Part shown: positions 1-8,475 of the stretch, piece after piece
Position numbering within the stretch: the stretch's first letter is position 1
Layout: the number at the start of each line of letters is the position of its first letter
NCBI RefSeq assembly: GCF_000716445.1
Contig: NZ_JNWK01000005.1
Coordinates: forward strand, 62,001-126,000
Direction of reading: 5' to 3'
From: Streptomyces wedmorensis
GTDB lineage: Bacteria; Actinomycetota; Actinomycetes; Streptomycetales; Streptomycetaceae
Length of the DNA stretch: 64,000 nt
The notes under the pieces: generated by a model
Seen by the model: the letters and a program-made list of their open reading frames with translations, nothing else
Databases searched by the model: none
Told to the model about the DNA's origin: nothing
Position numbers and translations under genes: made by a program

Positions 1-489
1 GGCAGCCGGGAGGCGTTCCTGGTGCGCGCCGGCGACGTCCTCGTGGCGCGGGTGCGCCTGCCGGTGGAGACCGGGGCCTGGCCGGCGATCTGGACCTGGC
101 TCGACGGCGGCCAGGAGGTCGACGTCTTCGAGTACCACCCGGACAACCCGGATCTGCTGGAGCTCTCCAACCGGGTCAAGGGGCGCTACCACTACTTCCG
201 GGACCCGGCCGTCCGGCCGGGCGCCTGGGTCGACCTGCGGGTCGAACTCGGCGCCCGTTCGGTCGTCTGGTGGGTCAACGGCGTGCGGGTCTTCGACGAC
301 CGCCGGGGGGTGGGGCGGGCCTGGCAGGCCCATCTGATCGTGAACCTGTCGGTGTGCGCGGGCCGTTACCACCCGGCGCCCGAACCGGGGACGTCGGAGA
401 TGTCGTACGAGGTGGCGGAGCTGCGCGTGTACCGGACGCCGTCCGGCCGGGCGCGGACCGTTCCGGCGCAGCCCGGGCGCACGCCCTGA
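1..489 (+). CDS. GH16-like beta-glucanase, 3' part only
   Basis: The reading frame is open to the window edge, so this is the C-terminal 162 residues of a longer protein. It contains the motif EVDVFE, which fits the glycoside hydrolase family 16 catalytic pattern ExDxxE (nucleophile and acid/base glutamates), followed by beta-strand-rich sequence with several Trp residues (VDLRVELG, VVWWVNG) as expected for the family's jelly-roll fold. The likely activity is hydrolysis of a beta-1,3/1,4-glucan or related polysaccharide, but the substrate cannot be told. Any signal peptide would lie outside the window. A GTG at 22 is an internal codon, not a convincing start. It converges on the next gene with a short palindrome between them. 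Confidence 0.6.
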   Translation, partial: GSREAFLVRAGDVLVARVRLPVETGAWPAIWTWLDGGQEVDVFEYHPDNPDLLELSNRVKGRYHYFRDPAVRPGAWVDLRVELGARSVVWWVNGVRVFDDRRGVGRAWQAHLIVNLSVCAGRYHPAPEPGTSEMSYEVAELRVYRTPSGRARTVPAQPGRTP

Positions 490-497
490 GCCGGGCG

Positions 498-515
498 CCG
501 GGCGCCGGCGCCCGG
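498..515. terminator. Short GC palindrome between convergent genes
   Basis: A perfect 18-bp palindrome (CCGGGCGCCGGCGCCCGG) sits between two convergent stop codons. It could act as a bidirectional terminator but has no T-tract and almost no loop. Confidence 0.35.
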
Positions 516-522
516 GACCGGG

Positions 523-1491
523 TCAGCCGAGGTCCGTGCCCGCCGTGACGAGGACGATCTTGCCGGTGGTGCGGTCCGTCTCGCCGAGGGCATGGGCCTT
601 GGCGGCGTCGGCGAGGGGGAAGACGGCCTCGACGTGGGCCCGCAGGGCGCCGGACTCCGCGAGGGCGGCGACGGCGTTCATGCCGGCGTGGTCGGCCTCG
701 ACGAGGAGGGTCTCGACGCGGACGCCGCGGGCCGCGGCCTTCGCCGGCTCGTCGGGGTCGGTGCCGGGGAGGAGGGAGACGAGCGTGCCGCCGGGGCGGA
801 GGACGTCGAGGGAGCGCACGCGGGTGTCGCCGGAGAGGGGGTCGAGGACCATGTCCACGTCCCGGACGGTCCGGGCGAAGTCGGTGGTGCGGTAGTCGAT
901 CACCTCGTCCGCGCCGAGAGAGCGCACGAAGTCGTGCTTGGGGGCGCTGGCGGTGCCGATGACGTACGCGCCGCGCTCCTTGGCGATCTGCACGGCGAGG
1001 TGGCCGACGCCGCCGGCGGCCGCGTGGATCAGGACGCGCTGCCCGGGCTCGACGCGGGCGGTGTCGACGATCGCCTGGTAGGCGGTGAGCGCGGCGAGCG
1101 GAAGGGCGCCGGCCTGGACGTGGTCGATGCCGGCCGGCTTGTGGGCGAAGGCGCGGGCGGGGCCGGTCACGTACTCGGCGTGGGAGCCGACGCCGTACGG
1201 GTACGGCAGCATCCCGAAGACCTCGTCGCCCGGCTTGAAGACGGTGACGCCGTAGCCGACGGCCTCGACGACGCCGGAGACGTCCCAGCCGAGGACCAGC
1301 GGGAAGCGGTCGCCGAGGAAGAGGCCGGCGGAGCGGTGCTTCCAGTCGGTCGGGTTGACGCCGGCCGCGCGGACGGCGACGAGGATCTGGTTCAGGCCCG
1401 GCTCGGGCCGCGGCAGCACGGTCTCCCGGAGCACGTCGGGGGCTCCGTGGACGTCCTGGCTGATGGCGCGCATGGTGCGGTGATTCGTCAT
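523..1491 (-). CDS. NADP-dependent quinone oxidoreductase-type dehydrogenase
   Basis: This 322-residue protein belongs to the zinc-independent medium-chain dehydrogenase/quinone oxidoreductase group. The N-terminal GroES-like part holds AAGVNPTDWKHRSG-type residues, and the Rossmann part carries the nucleotide motif AAAGGVGHLAVQIAK followed by GADEVIDYR, typical for NADPH-binding members. No structural or catalytic zinc cysteines are visible. It probably reduces quinones or enals in the cytoplasm. The ATG at 1491 was preferred over an upstream in-frame start at 1563 because homologues begin close to the MRAI motif. It is transcribed divergently from the GlxA-type regulator starting 70 bp away, which is therefore a candidate regulator of it. 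Confidence 0.85.
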   Translation of the reverse strand: MTNHRTMRAISQDVHGAPDVLRETVLPRPEPGLNQILVAVRAAGVNPTDWKHRSAGLFLGDRFPLVLGWDVSGVVEAVGYGVTVFKPGDEVFGMLPYPYGVGSHAEYVTGPARAFAHKPAGIDHVQAGALPLAALTAYQAIVDTARVEPGQRVLIHAAAGGVGHLAVQIAKERGAYVIGTASAPKHDFVRSLGADEVIDYRTTDFARTVRDVDMVLDPLSGDTRVRSLDVLRPGGTLVSLLPGTDPDEPAKAAARGVRVETLLVEADHAGMNAVAALAESGALRAHVEAVFPLADAAKAHALGETDRTTGKIVLVTAGTDLG

Positions 1492-1561
1492 GCACACCAG
1501 CCTCGCCGGGGGCCGGACCGCGTACCATGGCATGAATGCCATCTTTCGAAGGGATTCTGCC

Positions 1562-2545
1562 ATGAGCCGCCGACCTCATCGTGTCGTCGTCCTCGCCATG
1601 GACGGCGTGTACCCCTTCGAGCTGGGCATCCCGAACCGGGTCTTCGGCACCCTCGGCGACCTCTACGAGGTGCTGACCTGCTCGGCGGACGGCGGGCCCG
1701 TCCGCACGAACGCCGACTTCTCGGTGACCGTCGAGCACGGGCCCGAGGTGCTGGCCGACGCCGACACGGTGGTGCTGCCGCCCTTCGACCTCGGCCTCCT
1801 CACCCGCGAACTGTCCTCCGGGGTCGCCGGAGCGCTCGCCCTCCTGCCGCCGCGGGCCCGTCTGGTGTCCATCTGCACCGGCGCGTTCGTCCTCGCCGCG
1901 GCCGGCCTGCTCGACGGCCGCCCCGCCACGACGCACTGGGCGCTCGCCGACACCTTCCGCGCCTGGTACCCGGAGATCGCCCTCGACGCGGACGTCCTCT
2001 TCGTCGACGACGGCTCCGTGCTGACCTCCGCGGGCGCCGCGTCGGGCGTGGACGTCTGCCTCCATCTCGTACGCAAGGACCACGGCGTCGCCGTCGCCAA
2101 CCGGGTGGCGCGGATGTGCGTCGTACCGCCGTGGCGGGACGGCGGGCAGGCGCAGTACATCGAGCAGCCCGTGCCCGAGGCCACGGCGAACGACACCTCC
2201 GCGACCCGGCAGTGGGCCCTGGAGAACCTGCACGGGCCGATCACCCTGACCGAGCTCGCCGCGCACGCCCGGATGAGCCTGCGCACCTTCGCCCGCCGGT
2301 TCGACGAGGAGGTCGGCATGAGCCCGGGCCGGTGGCTGATCCAGCAGCGGGTGGCGCGGGCCCGGCACCTCCTGGAATCCACCGACCTGCCCGTGGACGA
2401 CATCGCGGGGCAGGTCGGCTTCGGCACCGGCACCTCGCTGCGCCAGCACCTGCACGCCGCCATCGGCGTGACCCCGCTCGCCTACCGCCGCACCTTCCGG
2501 GGCGGGGCCGCGACGGCCACCGACGCCCTGTCGACGACTTCCTGA
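1562..2545 (+). CDS. GlxA-family transcriptional regulator (DJ-1/PfpI plus AraC HTH)
   Basis: A 327-residue two-domain regulator. Residues about 7-175 form a DJ-1/PfpI-like domain with a nucleophile-elbow style motif SICTGAFVLAAAG. Residues about 215-315 are an AraC/XylS helix-turn-helix domain (LTELAAHARMSLRTFARRF and a second helix pair near DDIAGQVGFGTGTSLRQHL). The family usually activates or represses genes for metabolism of nitrogenous or aldehyde compounds. AAGGGA lies just ahead of the chosen ATG. An in-frame ATG at 1532 is an alternative start. The divergent partner is the oxidoreductase at 523-1491, the most likely target. Confidence 0.85.
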   Translation: MSRRPHRVVVLAMDGVYPFELGIPNRVFGTLGDLYEVLTCSADGGPVRTNADFSVTVEHGPEVLADADTVVLPPFDLGLLTRELSSGVAGALALLPPRARLVSICTGAFVLAAAGLLDGRPATTHWALADTFRAWYPEIALDADVLFVDDGSVLTSAGAASGVDVCLHLVRKDHGVAVANRVARMCVVPPWRDGGQAQYIEQPVPEATANDTSATRQWALENLHGPITLTELAAHARMSLRTFARRFDEEVGMSPGRWLIQQRVARARHLLESTDLPVDDIAGQVGFGTGTSLRQHLHAAIGVTPLAYRRTFRGGAATATDALSTTS

Positions 2546-2632
2546 AACTTGCGGAAACATCTTGCCGAGCCCGGCTCCGGCTGTTTGACTCGCCTGCGAC
2601 CAACGGAAGTCGGCGCCCCGAGGAGAACAGCG

Positions 2633-3553
2633 ATGAGCAGCGAGTACGACGTCCTCGTCCTCGGAGGGGCGGGCGTCGACACGATCGTGTACGTGCCCGA
2701 ACTCCCCCTCCCGTACGCCGACAGCTACGCGATCCGGCCGGGCATCGAGACCCGCGCCGGGCAGACCGGGGACTTCGTGGCGCTCGGACTGAGCTCGCTC
2801 GGACTGCGGACGCACCACATCGACACGATCGGTGACGACGCCCCGGGCGATCTCGTCCGGGCGTTCCACCGCGACCACGGCATCGGGTTCACCGCGGTGC
2901 CCGGCGGCACGAAGCGGGCCGTCAACCTCGTCGGCCCCGACGGCCGGCGGCTCTCGCTCTACGACGACAGCCGCTCCCAGGAGTCCGACCGGCTGCCCGA
3001 GGCACTGCTCGGCCCGCTGGCCTCGGCGAGCCGCCACGCGCACGTCTCGATCACCCACCCCTGCGCCTTCGCCCTCCCCCTGCTCCGCGAAGCGGGCCTC
3101 ACCCTCTCCACGGACCTCCACGACTGGGACGGAGAGAACCCGTACCACGAGCCGTTCGCCTACGGCGCCGACATCGTCTTCGTCTCCTCCACCGCCCTGG
3201 CGGACCGGGAGAAGACCATGCACCGGATCCTGGAGCGGGGGCGGGCCGAGGTCGTGGTCGCCACCGCCGGAGCCGAAGGCGCGTACATGCTCAGCGCCGC
3301 CGGTCTCGTCCACGTGCCGGCCGTCACGCCCCGGGGGCCGGTCGTCGACTCCAACGGCGCGGGCGACGCCTTCGCAGCCGGTTTCCTCTTCGGCCGCCTG
3401 ACGGGCGAGGAACCGGACCGGTGCGCCCTCTACGGCGCGGTCGCCGGCGCCCACGCCTGCACCGTGCCGGCGACGGCGGCCGACGCCGTCGACCGCACGA
3501 CACTCCTCCGGGAGGTCGCGGTCGCCGTTTCCGGTGCTCACGAAGGCAGTTGA
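2633..3553 (+). CDS. PfkB-family carbohydrate kinase
   Basis: This 306-residue protein has the two ribokinase/PfkB hallmarks: a Gly-rich N-terminal strand (VLGGAGVDTIVYVPELP) and the C-terminal signature DSNGAGDAFAAGFLFG, in which the Asp is the catalytic base and GAGD forms the anion hole. It should phosphorylate a sugar or nucleoside with ATP in the cytoplasm; the substrate is not determinable here. GAGGAG precedes the ATG by a normal distance. The gene stands alone, ending in a strong hairpin shared with the convergent amidohydrolase. Confidence 0.85.
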   Translation: MSSEYDVLVLGGAGVDTIVYVPELPLPYADSYAIRPGIETRAGQTGDFVALGLSSLGLRTHHIDTIGDDAPGDLVRAFHRDHGIGFTAVPGGTKRAVNLVGPDGRRLSLYDDSRSQESDRLPEALLGPLASASRHAHVSITHPCAFALPLLREAGLTLSTDLHDWDGENPYHEPFAYGADIVFVSSTALADREKTMHRILERGRAEVVVATAGAEGAYMLSAAGLVHVPAVTPRGPVVDSNGAGDAFAAGFLFGRLTGEEPDRCALYGAVAGAHACTVPATAADAVDRTTLLREVAVAVSGAHEGS

Positions 3554-3567
3554 CGAGTCATCAGTCC

Positions 3568-3613
3568 GGGGGTGTCCTGCCGCTCAGGCCGGCCCGAGCG
3601 GCAGGACACCCCC
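3568..3613. terminator. Bidirectional terminator hairpin
   Basis: A perfect 18-bp inverted repeat (arms 3568-3585 and 3596-3613, 10-nt loop) lies between the convergent PfkB kinase and amidohydrolase genes. The right arm touches the amidohydrolase stop codon. Confidence 0.85.
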
Positions 3614-5184
3614 TAGAGCCGCTTGCCCTCTCGGCCGTCCACGAGCGTCGCCACCACCTCGATGTCGCCGATCCGGGAGGGGTCGACCCGGCGCGGGTCG
3701 TCGCCGAGCACCACGAGGTCGGCGCGCTTGCCCGGGGTGAGGCTGCCCGCGCTGTCGTCCCAGCGGCAGGCGTACGCGCCGGCGACGGTGTAGGCGCGGA
3801 GGGCCTCGTCGACGGTGACGCCCTCGTCGGGGCCGATCCGCCGGCCGGAGAGGGAGGTGCGTTCGACCATGAACTGGATCGCCCGCAGCGGCGAGCCGTC
3901 CGTCACCGGGCGGTCGGAGCTGCCGACGAGGGTGACCCCGTGGTCGAGGAAGCCCCGGCCCCGGTACATCCACGGCGCCCGCGCCTCGCCCATGACGTCC
4001 GCGTAGTCGTCGCCGAAGTACCGGAGGAAGTTGGGTTGGACGACGGCGCTGACGCCGAGCCGGGCGAAGCGCGGAAGCTGGTCGGGCCGGATGAGCCCGG
4101 CGTGCTCGACGCGGTGCCGGGCGTCCGGGCGGGGCCGTAGCGTCTGGGCGCGCTCCAGGGCGTCGAGCGCGAGGTCGGCGGCGCGGTCGCCGATGGCGTG
4201 GACGGCGAGCTGCCAGCCGGCGAGGTGGCCGTCCACGACGAGTTCCGTCAGCCGCTCGGGGTCGTCCTGGAGCTGTCCGGTGTGGGTGGTGCCCTCGTAC
4301 GGGGCGGTGAGCGCCGCCGTGCGGGCCATCATGCCGCCGTCCGTGTAGATCTTGAGGGCGCCCAGGGACAGCCAGTCGTCGCCGAAGCCGGTGCGCAGTC
4401 CGAGGTCGAGGGAGCGCGGGATGCCGTCGTCCGCGTGGGCGCCGACGGGGCGGAGCGTGTCGCCGGCGGCCATGAGCTGGACCCGAAGCGGCAACCTGCC
4501 CCGGTCCCTGAGGAGTTGGTAGGCGCCGAGTTCCACCGGGCTGTGCCCCAGGAGGCCGCCGCCGATGCCCGCCTCGGCGCAGGCGGTGATGCCCTCGGCG
4601 AGGCAGGCGCGCCCGGCGTGCTCGATCGCGTCGGCCAGTTCCTCCTGGGAGTACGGCAGGCGCAGCCGGCGTACGGCGGTCATCGCGCTCTCGGCGAGGA
4701 AGCCGTCCTGGTGGGGCACGTCGGCGGGGAGCAGGGCGAGGACGGCGCTGTTGACGACGCAGGCGTGGCCCGAGTCGTGCATGACGAACACCTTGCGCCC
4801 GTGGCTGACCCGGTCGAGTTCGGCGGCGGTCAGATGGCGTCCGAGGGCCCGCTGGTCGTATCCGGCGACGTCGACCCAGTCGCCGGGCGCGGCCTTGCGG
4901 GCGGTGGCCTCCGCGACGACGGCGAGCACGTCCTCGACGCGTGCGCACGGGGCGATGCTGGGGGTGGCGGCCTTCAGTCCGGCCCAGGCGAGATGGACGT
5001 GGCTGTCGATGAACCCGGGCAGGACGGTGGCGCCCTGGAGGTCGACGACCTCGCGGGCGGGCAGCCCGGTGACGGCCTCGTCGAGGCCGACGACGCGGCC
5101 CCGCCAGATGCCGAGGTCGTGGGCGACGGGGTGGTCGGGGTCCATGGTGAGGATGTGCGCGTTCGTCAGCCTCGTGCAGAGCAT
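3613..5184 (-). CDS. YtcJ-like amidohydrolase
   Basis: A 523-residue metal-dependent hydrolase of the amidohydrolase_3 (YtcJ) group. Visible are the N-terminal metal motif GFIDSHVHLAWAG, the lysine strand LGALKIYTDGGMMA, the histidines in WQLAVHAIGDRA and ARHRVEHAGL, and the Asp strand VGSSDRPVTDGSPL. The C-terminal small beta domain ends with SLTPGKRADLVVLGDDP. Family members hydrolyse cyclic amides, N-formyl or N-acyl bonds; the substrate is unknown. It lies just downstream of the siderophore importer operon, in the same direction with a 25-bp gap, so it may be co-transcribed, but nothing in the sequence ties it to siderophore metabolism. Confidence 0.85.
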   Translation of the reverse strand: MLCTRLTNAHILTMDPDHPVAHDLGIWRGRVVGLDEAVTGLPAREVVDLQGATVLPGFIDSHVHLAWAGLKAATPSIAPCARVEDVLAVVAEATARKAAPGDWVDVAGYDQRALGRHLTAAELDRVSHGRKVFVMHDSGHACVVNSAVLALLPADVPHQDGFLAESAMTAVRRLRLPYSQEELADAIEHAGRACLAEGITACAEAGIGGGLLGHSPVELGAYQLLRDRGRLPLRVQLMAAGDTLRPVGAHADDGIPRSLDLGLRTGFGDDWLSLGALKIYTDGGMMARTAALTAPYEGTTHTGQLQDDPERLTELVVDGHLAGWQLAVHAIGDRAADLALDALERAQTLRPRPDARHRVEHAGLIRPDQLPRFARLGVSAVVQPNFLRYFGDDYADVMGEARAPWMYRGRGFLDHGVTLVGSSDRPVTDGSPLRAIQFMVERTSLSGRRIGPDEGVTVDEALRAYTVAGAYACRWDDSAGSLTPGKRADLVVLGDDPRRVDPSRIGDIEVVATLVDGREGKRL

Positions 5185-5209
5185 CGTCGGTCCGTCCGCT
5201 TCGTCGTCG

Positions 5210-6061
5210 TCAGGTGGTCGGGGCCGCCGCGGTGCCGGCGGGGGCGGGGGCGTACCGCCGGGGCGCCGCCGGCACCATCAACGGTGTCCCCGTCTCCGGG
5301 TCGTCGATGATCCGGCAGGGCAGTCCGAACACGTCCTCGACGAGTGCGGCGGTCATGACGGTCGACGGGTCGCCCTCGGCCGCGATGACGCCGCCGGGGC
5401 GCATCACGACGAGGTGGGTGGCGTAGCGGCACGCCTGGTTGAGGTCGTGCAGGACGGCCACGATCGTGTGCCCGTCGCGGGCGTGCAGTCGGGCGCACAG
5501 GTCGAGGACCTCGACCTGGTGCGCGATGTCGAGGTAGGTCGTCGGCTCGTCGAGGAGCAGGATCGGCGTCTGCTGGGCCAGGACCATGGACAGCCAGACG
5601 CGCTGGCGCTGGCCGCCGGACAGGTCGTCGACGGGCCGGTCGGCGAGTTCGAGTACGCCGGTCTGCCGCATCGCCTCGACGACGGCCGTGTCGTCGTCGG
5701 CGGACCACTGCCTCAGGAGGCCCTGGTGCGGGTACCGGCCGCGCGCCACGAGGTCGCCGACGGTGATGCCGCCGGGCGCGGTCGAGGACTGCGGGAGCAG
5801 TCCGAGGCGGCGGGCGACCTCGCGGGAACGGTACGAGGCGATGGCGGCGCCGTCGAGGTAGACCTGTCCCTCACGGGGCTTGAGCATCCGCGCGAGTGCC
5901 GTGAGCAGGGTGGACTTGCCGCAGGCGTTAGGTCCGACGATCACGGTGAACGAGTGGTCGGGGATGTCGACGGCGAGGCCGGTCGCGACCGTCCGCTGGT
6001 CGTAGCAGAGGGTCAGGTCCTCGGCGCGCAGGCGGGGGCCGGGAGACGGGGGTGCGGTCAT
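5210..6061 (-). CDS. Ferric-siderophore ABC importer ATPase (FepC/FecE type)
   Basis: A 283-residue ATPase with Walker A GPNACGKST, Q-loop LPQSS, signature LSGGQRQR, Walker B ILLLDEPTTYLD and the H-loop VLHDLNQA, in the order typical of FepC/FhuC subunits. It powers uptake of a ferric siderophore with the two permeases encoded just upstream; its ATG overlaps the stop of the second permease (ATGA). No binding protein is in this operon. The lipoprotein at 27253-28314 is the obvious partner. An iron box at 8313-8331 precedes the operon, so repression by an iron-loaded DmdR/IdeR regulator is expected. Confidence 0.93.
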   Translation of the reverse strand: MTAPPSPGPRLRAEDLTLCYDQRTVATGLAVDIPDHSFTVIVGPNACGKSTLLTALARMLKPREGQVYLDGAAIASYRSREVARRLGLLPQSSTAPGGITVGDLVARGRYPHQGLLRQWSADDDTAVVEAMRQTGVLELADRPVDDLSGGQRQRVWLSMVLAQQTPILLLDEPTTYLDIAHQVEVLDLCARLHARDGHTIVAVLHDLNQACRYATHLVVMRPGGVIAAEGDPSTVMTAALVEDVFGLPCRIIDDPETGTPLMVPAAPRRYAPAPAGTAAAPTT

Positions 6062-7158
6062 GCGCGGCTCTTTCGCGACTCGGTGACGAGGAGACAGACG
6101 AGGTAGATCCCGCCGACGCAGCCGGTGGCGGTGCCCACCGGGAGGAGCGCGGGGGCGAAGAGGCGCTGCACGGCGAGGTCGCTCACGGCGAGCATGACCG
6201 CGCCCATGAGGGCGGACGGGAGCAGCGCGGGACCTGAGGAGCGGGTGAGCCGGCGGGCCACTTGGGGGGCGGCGAGTGCGACGAACCAGATGGGGCCGGT
6301 GACGGCGGTGGCGAACGCGGCGAGCGCGACGCTGATGACGAGCAGGAGGGTGCGGGTGCGCGGCACGTCGACGCCGAGGGCCATGGCGGTGGTGTCGCCC
6401 ATCTCGACCATGGCGAGGCGGCGGGAGAGGAAGAGGGCGAGCGGCAGCAGGACGGCGACGGCGAGGCCGATGGCCTGGGCGTGCGTCCACAGGCGGTTGC
6501 CGAGGCTGCCGATCAGCCAGGCCTGCGCCTCCAGTGCCTCCTGGAAGGTGGCCCTGGTGATCAGGTAGGAGTTCACGGCGAGGAGCAGGGCGCTGACGCC
6601 GATGCCGACGACGACCAGCCGGAAGCCCTGGATGCCCCTGCCGAGCATGAGGAGGTGGACGGCGAGGGCGGTGGCGAGGCCGCCGATCAGCGCGCCGATC
6701 GCGATCTGGGTCATGCTGCCGTGCAGGAGGACGATGACGACGAGCGCGCCCACGGCCGAGCCGTTGGTGAAGCCGATGATGTCGGGACTGCCGAGCGGGT
6801 TGCCCGTGAGGCTCTGCAGGATGGCGCCGCTCACGGCGAGGGCCGCGCCGACGCACAGCGCGGTCACGAGGCGTGGCATGCGCAGGGTGTTGACGACGAA
6901 GTCCGCGATCCCGGATCCGTCGCCGGCCAGCGCGCGGGCGACCTCGCCCACGGACAGGTCGAAGTCGCCGGTGGTCAGGGTGACGGCCATGACGGCGACG
7001 AGTGCGGCGAGGAGGGCCGCGGTGACGGCGACGGCGCGGCTCCGCACGAGGAGGGAGAGGCTTCCCGAACGGGTGCGGAGGAGGCGTCCGGTGACGACGC
7101 GGGGCGCGGTCGGTCCGGGTCCGGGCGTGGGGGTCCCGGTCCCCCGTGCGGCGGTCAC
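6058..7158 (-). CDS. Ferric-siderophore ABC permease (FecCD type), second subunit
   Basis: A 366-residue FecCD-family integral membrane protein with about ten hydrophobic segments after a roughly 40-residue Gly/Pro/Arg-rich N-terminus. Family motifs are present: LRMPRLVTALCVGAALAVSG, SLTGNPLGSPDIIGFTNG and TGPIWFVALAAPQVARR. It forms the membrane channel with the subunit encoded upstream. The GTG start overlaps the TGA of that gene and its own stop overlaps the ATPase start, so the three are translationally coupled. Confidence 0.92.
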   Translation of the reverse strand: MTAARGTGTPTPGPGPTAPRVVTGRLLRTRSGSLSLLVRSRAVAVTAALLAALVAVMAVTLTTGDFDLSVGEVARALAGDGSGIADFVVNTLRMPRLVTALCVGAALAVSGAILQSLTGNPLGSPDIIGFTNGSAVGALVVIVLLHGSMTQIAIGALIGGLATALAVHLLMLGRGIQGFRLVVVGIGVSALLLAVNSYLITRATFQEALEAQAWLIGSLGNRLWTHAQAIGLAVAVLLPLALFLSRRLAMVEMGDTTAMALGVDVPRTRTLLLVISVALAAFATAVTGPIWFVALAAPQVARRLTRSSGPALLPSALMGAVMLAVSDLAVQRLFAPALLPVGTATGCVGGIYLVCLLVTESRKSRA

Positions 7159-8213
7159 AGCATGACCAGCTTCCGTCGACGGCACAGGGCGATGAACAGG
7201 GGGGCGCCGAGGAAGGCGGTGACGATGCCGACCTGTACCTCTCCGGGGGCGCCGAGCACCCGGCCGAGGACGTCCGCGCCGAGGAGGAGGACGGGGGCGA
7301 GGAGCGCGGAGTACGCGAACACCCAGCGCTGGTCGGGGCCGACGAAGAACCGGGCGACGTGGGGCACGGCGAGTCCGACGAACCCGATGGGTCCGGCGGC
7401 CGCGGTGGCGGCGCCGCACAGCAGCATCACGGCCACCGCGCCCAGGGCGCGGGTCCGGCCGACGTTCACGCCGAGGGCCCGCCCCATCCGGTCGCCCATG
7501 GCGAGGGCGTTGAGCGAGGGGGCGAGGGCGAGGGCGATGAGCAGGCCCACGCCGATGAACGGCAGGGTCATGAGGACGATGTCGTGGGAGCGGCCGGCGA
7601 GGGAGCCCACCGTCCAGAAGCGGAACTGGTCGAAGGCGCGCGGATTCAGCAGCAGGACCGCCCAGTTGAAGGCGTAGAGGACCGCGGTCACGGCGGCGCC
7701 CGCGACGACGAGCCGTTCGGGGGAGGCGAGGGTGCGGCCCGAGGAGCCGAGCAGGTACACCCCGACGGAGGCGGCGGCCGCGCCGAGGAAGGCGAACCAC
7801 ACGTATCCGAGCGGCGCGGCGATCCCGAGGAAGGCGAGGGCCACCACGACACCGGCCGAGGCGCCGAGGTTGACGCCGAGCATGCCGGGGTCGGCGAGCG
7901 GATTGCGCGTCAGGGCCTGCATCAGGGCGCCGGAGAGGCCGAGGGCGGTGCCGACGAGGGTGCCGAGGACCGTCCGCGGGATGCGGTAGTCGTGGATGAT
8001 CACCGACGTCTCCGACCCGTCGGGGTGCCAGAGGACGGACCAGGTGGCGGTGAAGGGGATGCCCCGGGTGCCGACCCACACGCTGAGGAGCGCGACGAGG
8101 ACCAGCGCCCCGGTGGCGGCGAGCAGGCCCAGGCTCCGCAGTGCCGTGCCCGGACGGCCCGCGCGGGGAGGCACGGGCCGCCCGGGCGGGCCGTCGTCGT
8201 GCGGTCCTGACAT
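7155..8213 (-). CDS. Ferric-siderophore ABC permease (FecCD type), first subunit
   Basis: A FecCD permease with the motifs YRIPRTVLGTLVGTALGLSG, ALTRNPLADPGMLGVNLG and AGPIGFVGLAVPHVAR. It opens the importer operon. The start is uncertain: the ATG at 8213 has no clear Shine-Dalgarno sequence, while a TTG about 30 bp further upstream follows GGGGAG; a GTG at 8297 would extend the protein almost to the iron box and is unlikely. The iron box (8313-8331) upstream supports iron-repressed expression. Confidence 0.88.
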   Translation of the reverse strand: MSGPHDDGPPGRPVPPRAGRPGTALRSLGLLAATGALVLVALLSVWVGTRGIPFTATWSVLWHPDGSETSVIIHDYRIPRTVLGTLVGTALGLSGALMQALTRNPLADPGMLGVNLGASAGVVVALAFLGIAAPLGYVWFAFLGAAAASVGVYLLGSSGRTLASPERLVVAGAAVTAVLYAFNWAVLLLNPRAFDQFRFWTVGSLAGRSHDIVLMTLPFIGVGLLIALALAPSLNALAMGDRMGRALGVNVGRTRALGAVAVMLLCGAATAAAGPIGFVGLAVPHVARFFVGPDQRWVFAYSALLAPVLLLGADVLGRVLGAPGEVQVGIVTAFLGAPLFIALCRRRKLVML

Positions 8214-8312
8214 CACCCGGGGTGCACGGGACGGGACGGACAACGACGGCTCCCCTGACGGCAGTTGAGGCGTTGGACCCGACCCGTCCCGGACCACCTG
8301 ACGGGTCGATAC

Positions 8313-8331
8313 TTAGGTGAGGCTAACCGAA
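8313..8331. promoter_or_regulatory. Iron box for importer operon (DmdR/IdeR type)
   Basis: TTAGGTGAGGCTAACCGAA matches the DmdR/IdeR-type consensus TTAGGTTAGGCTAACCTAA at 17 of 19 positions. It lies ahead of the importer operon on the minus strand and should repress it when iron is plentiful. Confidence 0.85.
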
Positions 8332-8426
8332 CCACGCCGACCGGTCAACGCGCGGAACCGGGTCACGCCGAAGGTGGCGCGGAAGCGCCGCGAACCTCGT
8401 TTCGAGCCCGCCTCCAGCGTCCCAAG

Positions 8427-8445
8427 TGAGAGTAGGCTTACCTAA
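8427..8445. promoter_or_regulatory. Iron box for exporter operon
   Basis: TGAGAGTAGGCTTACCTAA matches the iron-box consensus at 15 of 19 positions, with a perfect right half CCTAA. It is about 30 bp upstream of the first exporter gene, where a repressor would block transcription. Confidence 0.75.
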
Positions 8446-8475
8446 CCAGTCGCTACGTCTCCGTGGAGGAAGCAG

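Noticed and set aside
275..3541. A 1,088-residue minus-strand frame spanning three plus- and minus-strand genes
   Set aside because: It crosses the divergent promoter and several real genes with good motifs and has shadow-like Gly/Arg composition.
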